A stretch of DNA of 64,000 nucleotides from contig JAFHKR010000039.1 in assembly GCA_017052515.1 (NCBI GenBank), forward strand, positions 1,116,001 to 1,180,000. The letters are read 5' to 3'. Within the stretch, counting starts at the first letter, position 1. Each line of letters starts with the position of its first letter. The notes below the pieces were generated by a model that made no database searches, had not been told where the DNA came from, and saw nothing but the letters and a program-made list of their open reading frames with translations. This DNA comes from Fictibacillus nanhaiensis. GTDB lineage: Bacteria; Bacillota; Bacilli; Bacillales; Fictibacillaceae. Shown piece by piece: positions 42,983 to 51,656 of this stretch. A program made the translations under genes and the position numbers.

Positions 42983-43831
42983 ATGTTTAACTTAGAATGG
43001 TTTAATAAATTGCCTGTAAAAATTTTAATTGTGGCTTTTGTTATCGTAATCACCGCATACTTTATAAGAAAATCAGTTCGAATATTCTTTGATAAAACAA
43101 GTTTTCTAGATGAAAACCGTGAAGAAACGTTGATGCACTTTACAGATCAAGTGATCAAGGTGCTTGGATTGGTGTTCTTCTTCATTTATGTTTTTAGTCA
43201 TTTCTTCGATCTAGCGAGACTTGTAACAGGTTCTGTCGTTGTCGCCGGTGCTCTCGCATTGATTTTTCAACATATTATACGAGATTACATTATGGGGCTA
43301 GCCTACTTGTTTGAAAGACAGATCAACCTTGGTGATTATGTGATCATCAACGGTAACAAACAAGGCAAAATCGAGGAAATTAGCATGCGCCACTTGAAGA
43401 TTCGTCAATACGACGGATATTTATACACCGTTTCCTATGGAAGTATCAACGAGCTTCAAAACGGAAACCGCGGGATGCGGCGAGTAAACGAAAGCCTTAT
43501 CCTCAACTACAGACAAAATCCAGACGAGGCGTTTAAGGTCATGGAAGAAGTGGCGAGAATCTGCAACGAGAAATATAGCGATTACCTCTTAACAGATCTG
43601 GACGGTAAACCTGTAGAGAAATTTAAATTCAACCAAATTACCGAATTGAACGTCGATTATAAAGGACACCGTTATTCTCTCTCTGGCATTGTAAAAGAAG
43701 CTTATTTTGTAGATGCAAGCAAACGTGTAAGGTATGAATTAGCGCTCGCGGCATATGTAAACAACTTAATGATGGCTGAAAACGGAGAACTAGAATTGAA
43801 TAAACGTCCCGGTTCTCAATCTTCTGTCTAA
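42983..43831 (+). CDS. MscS-family mechanosensitive channel
   Basis: A 282-residue small-conductance channel homologue. Three membrane segments (about 9-27, 50-70, 72-95) lead to the pore-lining helix and the beta domain with NLGDYVIINGNKQGKIEEISMRHLKIRQYDG. The ATG at 42983 is chosen because GGGAG lies 8 bases upstream; the frame is open 69 bases further without one. It should relieve turgor on osmotic downshift. A single gene with its own terminator. Confidence 0.87.
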   Translation: MFNLEWFNKLPVKILIVAFVIVITAYFIRKSVRIFFDKTSFLDENREETLMHFTDQVIKVLGLVFFFIYVFSHFFDLARLVTGSVVVAGALALIFQHIIRDYIMGLAYLFERQINLGDYVIINGNKQGKIEEISMRHLKIRQYDGYLYTVSYGSINELQNGNRGMRRVNESLILNYRQNPDEAFKVMEEVARICNEKYSDYLLTDLDGKPVEKFKFNQITELNVDYKGHRYSLSGIVKEAYFVDASKRVRYELALAAYVNNLMMAENGELELNKRPGSQSSV

Positions 43832-43847
43832 GAAACATTAGGATCAA

Positions 43848-43875
43848 GCAGGCTGTAAATCGCAGCCTGCTTTTC
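43848..43875 (+). terminator. Terminator after the MscS-type gene
   Basis: AGCAGGCTG and CAGCCTGCT form a 9-bp stem followed by TTTC. Confidence 0.82.
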
Positions 43876-43904
43876 TACAAGCTAGATGTCAAAAATCATC
43901 TTCA

Positions 43905-44369
43905 TTAAGAAATGGCAAGAACTTGATCATCCTCCCTCTTGCCATTGATTTTCACATTTTTCTTTGAAATTCCTTTTTTGTGAAATCCAGCTTTCAACAA
44001 TATCTTAAGAGAACCTATATGATGATGCATAACTTCTGCTTCTATTCGATGAAGTTAAGATCATTGAACGCAAAATCCATAAGGATCGGAAGTGCTTGGG
44101 TCATATACCCTTTACTGTTATGTACTTTATCAGGAGAATACCCTATCATCCCTTTCTATCTTGAAGGAAGATGCCAAACGAGTACCCTAACCCTTTCTCT
44201 TTTCGCTCTTCCATCTCTTTTAATCTCCTAGCTTGACCATCTAAAGAATAAAAATCTGACTCTCTCTCTGGTGCATATGGCTGAAAAAACTCTCTGTTTC
44301 TTGTTGCATTATAAATAACGCTTGCAGATCATTGATTGTTAAAAGTTTAATAGAAATGTTCTTCTTCAT
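43905..44369 (-). pseudogene. Broken GNAT acetyltransferase (YjcK/RimJ-like)
   Basis: On the minus strand an ATG at 44369 with GGAGG upstream begins a GNAT-like N-terminus (SIKLLTINDLQALF), but the homology then moves between frames. Recognisable pieces in order are FFSHM/QPYAPERE-like, GQARRLKEMEERKEKGLGYSFGIF, GYMTQALPILMDFAF, and IEAEVMHHHIG...LKAGFHKKGISKKNVKINGK to a stop at 43905. Several indels and at least one in-frame stop make it nonfunctional. It fills the otherwise empty gap between the MscS gene and the HTH gene. Confidence 0.72.
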
Positions 44370-44540
44370 CTATGTCCTCCATACTCATTAACTACCTTAA
44401 TAATCATTCAACTGAGTAAGGTGAAATCCTCTACTCTCATCATTGATCAAATCGTTGTTTAACATATGTACAAAATATGTAGAAGTTTGTTTAAAGTAAT
44501 GATATATTATAAACAGATAGACTTTATGGGAGAGAAAAAA

Positions 44541-44747
44541 ATGAATACAAAATTAAATACGTGGATTAAAAAACACAATTTAGACCTACAATGGCTGCAA
44601 GAAGCCGGAAAGTTCCCTTCCAATCAAGTACAGAAACTGTTAAACGATCCTACCTACAGACCTGACGGAACTACAATGAGAATTGTACTAAGTATTGTTA
44701 AAAAGAAAGAAGACACATCAAAATTAAGTGATTTTTGGGATGTTTAA
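44541..44747 (+). CDS. Small helix-turn-helix-like protein, 68 aa
   Basis: GGGAGAG stands 8 bases before the ATG at 44541. The product (LNTWIKKHNLDLQWLQEAGKFP, SNQVQKLLNDPTYRPDGTTMRIVLSIVKK) has the helix pattern of a short Xre-like or phage-type DNA-binding protein in which the recognition turn is degenerate. No membrane segment. The assignment as a regulator is tentative. Confidence 0.6.
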   Translation: MNTKLNTWIKKHNLDLQWLQEAGKFPSNQVQKLLNDPTYRPDGTTMRIVLSIVKKKEDTSKLSDFWDV

Positions 44748-44848
44748 AAATAGGACTTTCCCTTATAATTGATAAAAATAGTGACTTGTCTAGATCAATT
44801 TACCCTCCAACTGCATCTACTAAAGTATGAAATGTAGGAGGTGCTATC

Positions 44849-45112
44849 TTGGGTAAAGACAAGCATTGTAAAAAAGAAAAGAAAAAGGTAATCTGTTGTG
44901 ATCCTATTTATATCATTGAGGATTCATATACAGAGAAAGAAGTCACTTTCGTTCATCCGATCATTCGTGTAAAACGTGAACACATTAAATATGTTCGCCG
45001 TGACGTTTATAAGGAGAAAGTCATTAAAGAAGTGATTGATCCTGGTTCTCCAACAAAATGCGATTGTAATAAAAAGCACAAAAAATGTAAGAAAAAAAGC
45101 AAAAAGAAGTAA
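44849..45112 (+). CDS. CotD-like spore coat protein
   Basis: An 87-residue basic protein starting at a TTG with AGGAGGTG upstream. It has Lys-rich, Cys-containing ends (CKKEKKK, CDCNKKHKKCKKKSKKK) around a core IIEDSYTEKEVTFVHPIIRVKREHIKYVRRDVYKEKVI, whose VxHPI and xxHI spacing resembles spore coat protein CotD. CotD is deposited in the inner coat under SigK control in B. subtilis. The family call is by pattern. A GC-rich terminator follows. Confidence 0.6.
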   Translation: MGKDKHCKKEKKKVICCDPIYIIEDSYTEKEVTFVHPIIRVKREHIKYVRRDVYKEKVIKEVIDPGSPTKCDCNKKHKKCKKKSKKK

Positions 45113-45142
45113 TTTTAAAGGATAATTACTCTTTCTGAATGG

Positions 45143-45171
45143 AACCCCCGACCGTCGTGATCGGGGGTTTT
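45143..45171 (+). terminator. Terminator after the CotD-like gene
   Basis: AACCCCCGA and TCGGGGGTT form a 9-bp GC-rich stem, followed by TTGC. Confidence 0.85.
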
Positions 45172-45229
45172 GCTATGCTTTGAATTAAAATTGTGTATGT
45201 ACGGAACGTGTTTTTATATTTCTTACACG

Positions 45230-45345
45230 TTCACCGCTAAATGGATGATTTTCACCTGTAAAGTTATGTTTACCACCAACGTTTTACGAATCTTCACCTG
45301 TAAATGAGGTTGAACACCTAGGATTTGAAACTGACCACCTATAAA
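45230..45345. repeat. Phased 21-bp repeat array D (word TTCACCTGTAAA)
   Basis: Copies start at 45230 (TTCACCGCTAAA), 45251 (TTCACCTGTAAA), 45272 (decayed, ACCACC), 45293 (TTCACCTGTAAA), about 45313 (AACACCTAGG) and about 45334 (ACCACCTATAAA). Spacing is 20-21 bp. The array is in the 395-base gap between the CotD-like gene and a GNAT pseudogene, which otherwise holds only a terminator. Confidence 0.8.
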
Positions 45346-45519
45346 CGTTCATTTTACTCAAAATGATCATGAATATGTCTAACTTTACTATATACTGTCC
45401 TAGCTGATCTCCACTCCCATTTCAAATATCAACTCAACCAAGTGATTTAACCATTTGATATACTGTTTACATACAAAACGTTCATTTTTAATCTAACTAT
45501 TGAGGAGTTGAGTAAACAA

Positions 45520-45957
45520 ATGAAAGATCATTACAAGGTGTTAGTTGGTGAAGGAAATGCTGATTTAGATCAGCGACTTTCTGATGAATTAGACAAAGTG
45601 AACGCCGCTTCAACGATCGGAACTCCTGCTGCTCGAGAACTGACGATACAAATTATAGATAATCATGGTGAACTTGCAGCAGGCATAAGTGGCTGGACTT
45701 GGGGAGTTGCCGCTTGAATATCTATGACATGGGTGCTGGAAGATGTTCGTAAGGATGGGCTTGGTACAAAATTACTTCACGATTTTGAACAAGAAGCTAT
45801 AGCACGTGGTAGCACACACGTCTTCACGACTTCCTTCACCTTTCAAGCACCGGGATTCTATGAGCGTCATGGCTATCAAGAACTGTTTCGTTGGGAAGGA
45901 TTACCTACTCCAGGAGCGGCGGACATACATTTTAGAAAAGAATTAGTAGATCTATAA
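45520..45957 (+). pseudogene. GNAT acetyltransferase interrupted by one in-frame stop
   Basis: The frame from ATG 45520 (with GAGGAG upstream) runs to TGA at 45715-45717 and continues in the same frame to TAA at 45957. The two parts together make a normal GNAT of about 145 residues: AAGISGWTWG before the stop, then ISMTWVLEDVRKDGLGTKLLHDFEQEA with the acetyl-CoA loop and APGFYERHGYQELFRWEG. A single G-to-T change (GGA to TGA) would explain it. It is otherwise undamaged, so recent inactivation, read-through or a sequencing error are all possible. Confidence 0.8.
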
Positions 45958-45962
45958 AATAA

Positions 45963-45999
45963 AAATGGTGTATACCCATTATTGAGGTGTACACCATTT
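45963..45999. terminator. Terminator between the GNAT pseudogene and the RsbR-type gene
   Basis: AAATGGTGTATACC and GGTGTACACCATTT form a long stem with one mismatch; A/T runs lie on both sides. Confidence 0.8.
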
Positions 46000-46009
46000 A
46001 CAACTATAA

Positions 46010-46828
46010 CTATCTAAAGAAATCCTCTAAAGCTTGCTGAAGTGTAGCTTTTGTCTGAGCTTTGCTTTCAAAAGACAATCCGATAGTTGTTATTTTGCGT
46101 ACAATTTCGGGACGTAAACCAGTAATTACACACTCACACCCCATCAAGTTCGCACCTTCCATTACTTTCATGATGCGCGCAATCGCTTCTGTCTCCATTT
46201 GAGCGATACCCGATAAATCAATAACTAAAGTACCCATGCGAAGTCTGCTGATTTCTAAAAGAACCTTTTCTTCAATTGAGTCTGTTCGATATGTATCAAT
46301 ATTTCCAACTAGCGGAAGCACACAAACCTTAGATGTGATCGGTATAATTGGAACAGAAAGGTTTTCAACAAGTGTATTTTTAGACTCGATTAGCTTATCT
46401 TTGTATTCTGAATAACTTAAAAAAAATTCATTCAAAAATTTATCAATGCAATCATTAATTTGTCTCTCTGTGATAAAAAAACTCTCTGCTTCTACTTCAA
46501 TATCGTTCAATTTATTATATTCCTGCAAGTATTTCCAAACAGTTCTTCGAATGGCATGAACCCATTCAAGTTTGAATGCTAGCGTAAGGCTATGAGATGC
46601 CCACGAAACACCTTCAATTTTTGCAAATTCTTCTAATTCACGGTCTTTCCCTTGGATGGTGTACATTACAAGTTTATGAGCATTAGACAATAAATCGATA
46701 TTACCAACCAACATTATTTCTTCAATTTTTCCACGAACATTTCGGGCTTCACTTAATAAAGATTCTTGGAACTCTTCTCTGTTATTAGTAAAGTATTCGA
46801 TATAATCCTTTTCCAAGACTAAACCCAT
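46010..46828 (-). CDS. RsbR-type STAS-domain stressosome protein
   Basis: A 272-residue protein with an N-terminal helical globin-like region (residues about 1-140) and a C-terminal STAS domain (about 155-270) carrying VLPLVGNIDTYRTDSIEE, LVIDLSGIAQMETEAIARIM and GCECVITGLRPEIVRKI. RsbR paralogues co-assemble with RsbS into the stressosome, which gates SigB activation. The phosphorylatable Thr in the first site is Ser/Glu-varied here (DLSGIAQME), while TG in the second is kept. The start at 46828 has AAAGGAGT 7 bases upstream. No rsbS or rsbT adjoins it. Confidence 0.87.
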   Translation of the reverse strand: MGLVLEKDYIEYFTNNREEFQESLLSEARNVRGKIEEIMLVGNIDLLSNAHKLVMYTIQGKDRELEEFAKIEGVSWASHSLTLAFKLEWVHAIRRTVWKYLQEYNKLNDIEVEAESFFITERQINDCIDKFLNEFFLSYSEYKDKLIESKNTLVENLSVPIIPITSKVCVLPLVGNIDTYRTDSIEEKVLLEISRLRMGTLVIDLSGIAQMETEAIARIMKVMEGANLMGCECVITGLRPEIVRKITTIGLSFESKAQTKATLQQALEDFFR

Positions 46829-47028
46829 TGTGCGCACTCCTTTTTGAAAATTTCACCTACTTTTGTACTATTGTACCACTTTCAAAAAAGATGAAAGTAA
46901 AAATTTTGTATTTAAAACTGTTTTATCCGTTATGTCATTATTCTCACATATTTTAATAAAAAAACCGCAACAAATTTCGTTACGATTCTTCAAGGTAGAT
47001 AAGTATTCTTCATTCAGGATTTAGTTGT

Positions 47029-47775
47029 TTACCAAAGTAAATCCTTTTCATATCCTAACTCAATGAGCAAATGACCAGCTGTCTTCTTGAAGGCATCAGA
47101 AATCTCTTCATCAAACTCTTCTTTCCAGTTACCGATTGTTCCTTTTCTGAACGTAGCAGAGTCTTGAGTTGAAATGTTTTCTTTCGCACGCTGGATAACG
47201 GTGTGATCGAGGTTTTCAAGTTCTTCTTCCATAATAAATTTTACGATTTTCTGAACGGATTGGTCTAGCGAATCTTCACTTCTCAATAGTTCTTCAAACT
47301 TTATAGAAAGCACGTTAGGTGCCGTTAACCATCCTTTAAATTCCGAAAACCAATCATGAATATCTTGATGACCTACTTCAGGAATTCCTCTTATGATTAA
47401 TAACATTCGTTCGCTTTTAGAGAGTTCTTTTTGCTGAAAGTATTGATGAAGAGGAGCATCTATCTTCTCAATATAATAATTATAAGAGACAACAACATCA
47501 CGCAAGTCTCGATAGAGAAAGATTTGCTTCATATCGAGATCTTGAAGAATCTTCTCCCAAGGTGTGGAATAATAAATGTGCCCAGACAAAAATTCGTTCT
47601 CTTTTAGTTTCTCTAACTCGCGCTGATGTTCAGCTAATTGAGCTGAGATCCCTTCATAGAGATGTAGATTTTGATCAAATGTTAGGGAACGAATTCCTGT
47701 TAGTATTTGAAACATAAGATGTGTCCCGCTCTTTGGAAACGAATTAAAGAAAAAAGGACTTATTGCTTTACTCAT
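47029..47775 (-). CDS. PAPS-dependent sulfotransferase family protein
   Basis: A 248-residue protein with the sulfotransferase 5'-phosphosulfate loop PKSGTHL at residues 14-20, the 3'-phosphate site R89-D-L-R-D-V-V-V-S97, and the RKGTIGNWKEEF segment near the C-terminus matching the RKGxxGDWK motif of Sulfotransfer_1 enzymes. Such enzymes move sulfate from PAPS to hydroxyl or amino groups of small molecules or glycans. No other sulfation gene is nearby, and such genes are uncommon in Bacilli. Acceptor unknown. Confidence 0.85.
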   Translation of the reverse strand: MSKAISPFFFNSFPKSGTHLMFQILTGIRSLTFDQNLHLYEGISAQLAEHQRELEKLKENEFLSGHIYYSTPWEKILQDLDMKQIFLYRDLRDVVVSYNYYIEKIDAPLHQYFQQKELSKSERMLLIIRGIPEVGHQDIHDWFSEFKGWLTAPNVLSIKFEELLRSEDSLDQSVQKIVKFIMEEELENLDHTVIQRAKENISTQDSATFRKGTIGNWKEEFDEEISDAFKKTAGHLLIELGYEKDLLW

Positions 47776-47973
47776 TTTTAACGATCACCTTTTCTATTTA
47801 CATGACTTGCCTTTCATATTTTATTCACTTTATTTTAATTCGCTTGTACAACCGCCTGTTCATATAATTTTCCACTAACACAAAAAGAATTTTGAGATAC
47901 ATCCACTTTTATCATTCAACGTGCGAAACCTATAAAGTAAGACCTTAACCCCTAATTGTTAGCAAGATGAAAC

Positions 47974-48016
47974 CGAAAAAAGGCAGGGATGCACTGATGC
48001 ACTCCTTGCCTTTTGT
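47974..48016 (-). terminator. Terminator after the ACR3-like gene
   Basis: AAGGCA with an extended imperfect arm pairs with TGCCTT, followed on the minus strand by TTTTTTCGG. Confidence 0.75.
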
Positions 48017-48029
48017 CGTAGAATTCGTT

Positions 48030-48998
48030 TTAATTAGGATCAGGTAAAACCCATTTCGGTACTGCTTTTATATAGAATAACTCACCGATTAGCTCAACAA
48101 TTGTTTGCGTTACGATTACCGCTGCAGCTATTGTACGCCAAGAATCTGGTAATGCAAGGGCTAATGGGAGAACGACCAGGGAATTTCTTGTTCCCATGCT
48201 AAAGATCAATGCTCTTCCTGCACCTACATCTAAAGAAAATATCCGTGCAATCAAGCGAGACACGAACGGCATGATGATTAAAAATAAAATGTAGATCGGT
48301 ACAACGTTTATGATGATATTAAAATCACTGTAGACTTTTCCAATTTGTGAAGCTACGACTACGATCAAGACGAAAGCCATGAACGGAACAGGTAACCAAG
48401 CAGTAAATTCCAAGGCATTTTTACCTAGTGTTTGTTTTTTTGCCCACAACTGTGTAAGGACTGCTAGTAATAATGGGATTACAATGAGTAAGAAAAATGC
48501 TTCTAAAAAAGGCTGAATCTGCACCACAGTTATCATCTCTTCCCCTATGTATAACCACAAATAAAGAGGAAGTAAGACCATTTGAACAACAAACAAAAGT
48601 GGTGTTGCCGCAAGCATCAATTTTTCGTTTCCTTTTCCCAACTGAGTAAAGACAATTACATAATCAATACACGGCGTAAGAAGAACTAAGCAAATCCCTA
48701 ATAGTATTGGTGGGGACTGCGGAAAAATAGAAGTAAGAATCCATACAACGATGGGTACACATACAAAATTCCCGATTAATAAAGCGAGCATGAATCTGAT
48801 GTTTGAAGCAGCTTCTCTGAGTTTTAAAAAAGGAATTTGTGCAAACATCCCATACAGAAGGATAGCGATTAGCGGAGAAGTCATCCATTGAAGTATAGCT
48901 CCTAAACTCCCAAACACGAGGCCGATAAAGCCACCTACTAGTAAAGAGATACCGTAAATCCATATTTGTTGATTTTCAAGCCCTTCCCTCGTGACCAT
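48030..48998 (-). CDS. ACR3-like arsenite/bile-acid:Na+ symporter-superfamily transporter
   Basis: A 322-residue transporter with about ten membrane helices. It carries the ACR3-type segment LLTPCIDYVIVFTQLGKGNEKLMLAATPLL with its conserved Cys (near residue 109), the thiolate implicated in arsenite extrusion. The later FSMGTRNSLVVLPLALALP block is also typical of the BASS fold. No arsR or arsC lies beside it, so a different substrate is possible. Confidence 0.82.
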   Translation of the reverse strand: MVTREGLENQQIWIYGISLLVGGFIGLVFGSLGAILQWMTSPLIAILLYGMFAQIPFLKLREAASNIRFMLALLIGNFVCVPIVVWILTSIFPQSPPILLGICLVLLTPCIDYVIVFTQLGKGNEKLMLAATPLLFVVQMVLLPLYLWLYIGEEMITVVQIQPFLEAFFLLIVIPLLLAVLTQLWAKKQTLGKNALEFTAWLPVPFMAFVLIVVVASQIGKVYSDFNIIINVVPIYILFLIIMPFVSRLIARIFSLDVGAGRALIFSMGTRNSLVVLPLALALPDSWRTIAAAVIVTQTIVELIGELFYIKAVPKWVLPDPN

Positions 48999-49082
48999 CT
49001 CTAACCTCCCTCTATTTAATCTTTACTTACCTAATATTACTTTACAAAATATTAATATACCATTCTCGCTAACAATAAAAAA

Positions 49083-49106
49083 GAACCGCCTGTTTTCAGA
49101 CGGTCC
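49083..49106 (-). terminator. Terminator after the 80-aa protein gene
   Basis: GACCGTCTG and its partner CAGGCGGTTC form the stem, followed on the minus strand by TTTTTTATT. Confidence 0.8.
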
Positions 49107-49124
49107 ACTCTTGTATTAAATGTG

Positions 49125-49367
49125 TTAAGCGCGTTCCAATACTTTGGCCAGCATATGGTGAATAACCTCGTGATCGCGTGGATCGTGCAATCGATATTCT
49201 TCACCCGGAAGTGTATACCACTCTGCCGCTCCCGCATATGTGATGGCAAGCTTCAAAATACCTTCTTCATTACAACTTGTCTTAAGCTCGAGCTCCCCGC
49301 TGATCACGCCGACCTCTTTAGTCATTACACCATGAGTTGCCGTAAAAACCGTTGATTTCTCTTCCAT
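49125..49367 (-). CDS. Small soluble protein of unknown function, 80 aa
   Basis: GAGGGGAG lies 8 bases before the ATG. The product is acidic, with no membrane segment; it starts with a beta-rich half (GVISGELELKTSCNEEGILKLAITY) and ends with a helix rich in His (DHEVIHHMLAKVLERA). I recognise no family. It has its own terminator, so it is a real single-gene unit. Confidence 0.7.
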   Translation of the reverse strand: MEEKSTVFTATHGVMTKEVGVISGELELKTSCNEEGILKLAITYAGAAEWYTLPGEEYRLHDPRDHEVIHHMLAKVLERA

Positions 49368-49422
49368 TGGAACAGCTCCCCTCTTTTAAACAAGTTCATA
49401 CCATGTTTATACTCTAATTCTA

Positions 49423-50064
49423 TTAATACGTGCAAGTGTTAAGCATGCTTTGAAGTTGTGTTTTTTCCGCTGATTGAAGATTTAAACCCCAGTTGTACTT
49501 TGTTTGAATCCACCATTTTGCATAGCCACAATTAGCTGCAGTACGAGTAGGCTTCCAAGTTGATGGATCTTGGTCCCCCTTTGATCGATTTGAACTTGCC
49601 GTTACGGCAATAAGTTGTGGTCCTGTAAGGTCGTTTGCAAAAGCCTCACGCTTTGTAGTCGTCCAACTGCTTGCTCCAGAACGCCAAGCTTCAGCTAATG
49701 GTACAATATGATCAATATCGAGATCAGATGGATTCTTAACCGTTACACCGTCATAATAGCTGTACCAGCTTCCCGATGTAACAGGACAGTCTCCGCTAAA
49801 TGAGTCAGCATCACGCTTAAGAACAACTTGACGTGTATCACATCCTCCACCTTGACTCGACCAGTGTGGAAAAAGATCGCGAGAATAGCCTGTCATTGAA
49901 CCTTCTGTCTTAACCACTAATGCATTCAACTGAGATTGTGCAGCAGATTTAGTAGGTGTTCCTGGCGGTAGCGCCCATGCCCTCTGTTGATCATCAGATG
50001 AAACAAACACAAAAGCCATTACCAGTGTAAAAACAAATGAACACAACATCGATTTCTTCAACAT
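49423..50064 (-). CDS. Secreted HNH (DUF1524-type) nuclease
   Basis: A 213-residue protein with a signal peptide (residues about 1-32, ending near AWA-L) and an exported HNH domain: CDTRQVVLKRD, the catalytic motif DLDIDHIVPLAEAWRSGASSW with the DH pair, and NRSKGDQDPSTW near the third motif. Conserved Cys residues could form disulfides. The start at 50064 has GGAGG 8 bases upstream. Secreted nucleases of this family degrade external DNA for nutrients or defence; a link to competence (ComK is in this window) is only a possibility. Confidence 0.85.
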   Translation of the reverse strand: MLKKSMLCSFVFTLVMAFVFVSSDDQQRAWALPPGTPTKSAAQSQLNALVVKTEGSMTGYSRDLFPHWSSQGGGCDTRQVVLKRDADSFSGDCPVTSGSWYSYYDGVTVKNPSDLDIDHIVPLAEAWRSGASSWTTTKREAFANDLTGPQLIAVTASSNRSKGDQDPSTWKPTRTAANCGYAKWWIQTKYNWGLNLQSAEKTQLQSMLNTCTY

Positions 50065-50258
50065 GCTTAAATCCTCCATTATGTAGTTTTTTTGAATCGT
50101 TATCATTTTATAACATGTCTTTACGGATTGGCATTACGAATTTAGCAATTAAACATAATCTAGACCATCGATATAGTTGAATAGTCTAGTTTTTTAAGGC
50201 TAAAATCCTTCTCGAAAACCATTATAGTACAATATGATTATTTGTTTTTGTGACTACA

Positions 50259-51455
50259 CTATTGCATCGCAGGCTGTTTTTCTCCTGGGAGAGGAGCAGG
50301 ATTTATGCTTTGATCGTTTGGAGATAGGTCAATGCCATAATCTTTCGCAAACACCATGTGAGTTTCTTTTAAAACATTCTCGTGGTTTAGGTCCAAGTTA
50401 AAAACACGAGCTCCGCGAAGTCGATTCTTCTCGTCACCAGGAAGTCCGTACGCTCCAAATCCAGTACTTCCCCCATATCCGAGCATAATGCCATAATAGT
50501 TTCCAGCGTATGTGTTGATATGATCATGTCCACAGAAGACTCCCTTTACATCGCCTCGATGCTGCATCGCTGAGAATAAGCCAGAATTGATCGGACCCGG
50601 ACATTCATCTTCGTTTCTCTCACCTGTTATCTGATGCTTGTTTTTAGCACGTGCATGATCAGTTTCTGTTCGGCCATCTACACTCGAATACCACATATAA
50701 CGGTGCTCCCATAACGGGATGTGTATAAACATGAGAGAAGGCACCTTAAATCCAAAATGGTTTTCGATCTTTTGAGACGTTTCATTGTACCAGCTGACTT
50801 GATCAAAACGAACCCAGTCCCATGTTGGATAACCCTCAAAATCTTGACCCGCAATCTCTTTTGGTGCGTAACGTCCACTATCCATCAACCAGAAATTAAA
50901 AGCAGGCTTCTTGCCTTTTGCGTCCCACACGAGTAGACTCATGTTCCCGGTTCCTGTGATGTGTTTTGCACCATTATCGTTCACATTGTGTTTGTAAGAT
51001 TGGTAGAATGCTAGCATCTTACTCTCATCCACACCGCTTTTTGGGGTAGAATCTTCATCATGATTTCCAAATGTAACCGCCCACTTGATTCCTCTCTTTT
51101 CCATCGGCCCGGCAACATTGTTCATCGCCTGTTTCATTTCGAGGTCAGTATCACATCCGCCGGTGATATTATCCCCGTTCAGTACAACAAAATCAGGTTT
51201 CTCGGCATCTAACACTTTTTCCATCAATTCAATCGTTCGGCGATCAATGCGTTCATCGTCTTGTGTATCATTAAACTGAACGACCTTGAACTTTCCATTC
51301 GAATGAAACTTCAGTACTTTTTCTTCTTTTCGATCAGCATGGACTTTCTCGGTGAATAAGTTAGAAGTATCACCTAGCGAACCAAGTGTTAACGCTAATG
51401 TGCTCGCTCCTCCGATCTTAATAAAATCGCGACGATTCACTTGTTTAGAAGTCAT
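50259..51455 (-). CDS. Tat-exported metallophosphoesterase
   Basis: A 398-residue calcineurin-like phosphoesterase. The twin-arginine signal N-R-R-D-F-I-K is at residues 7-13, so it should be folded in the cytosol and exported by Tat. Metal motifs are VVQFNDTQDD near residue 58, LNGDNI near 97, GNHDED near 130, HIPLWEH near 249 and FCGHDHINT near 312. Similar Bacillus enzymes act as exported phosphodiesterases or phosphatases. GGAGGGG precedes the ATG. Confidence 0.88.
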   Translation of the reverse strand: MTSKQVNRRDFIKIGGASTLALTLGSLGDTSNLFTEKVHADRKEEKVLKFHSNGKFKVVQFNDTQDDERIDRRTIELMEKVLDAEKPDFVVLNGDNITGGCDTDLEMKQAMNNVAGPMEKRGIKWAVTFGNHDEDSTPKSGVDESKMLAFYQSYKHNVNDNGAKHITGTGNMSLLVWDAKGKKPAFNFWLMDSGRYAPKEIAGQDFEGYPTWDWVRFDQVSWYNETSQKIENHFGFKVPSLMFIHIPLWEHRYMWYSSVDGRTETDHARAKNKHQITGERNEDECPGPINSGLFSAMQHRGDVKGVFCGHDHINTYAGNYYGIMLGYGGSTGFGAYGLPGDEKNRLRGARVFNLDLNHENVLKETHMVFAKDYGIDLSPNDQSINPAPLPGEKQPAMQ

Positions 51456-51656
51456 TTTGCTACCCCTCCGTGATTATGTATGTTGATTTGTTACAAGATT
51501 AAGAGTAGCAATGCTATTTTTAGGAAGTGTTTGATTGGTGTAAATGTTGTGTGAGAGTAGTGATTGTGAGATTTTACAAATTGGTGCCCCCACAAAGTTG
51601 AAGAAATGGATATATAATAGGCTTAACCATAAAATGTGTTTCATTTGGAGGTTTGT

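Noticed and set aside
45715-45717. In-frame TGA as a selenocysteine codon in the GNAT gene
   Set aside because: The position corresponds to Gly in the family, GNATs do not use selenocysteine, and no SECIS-like hairpin was seen.
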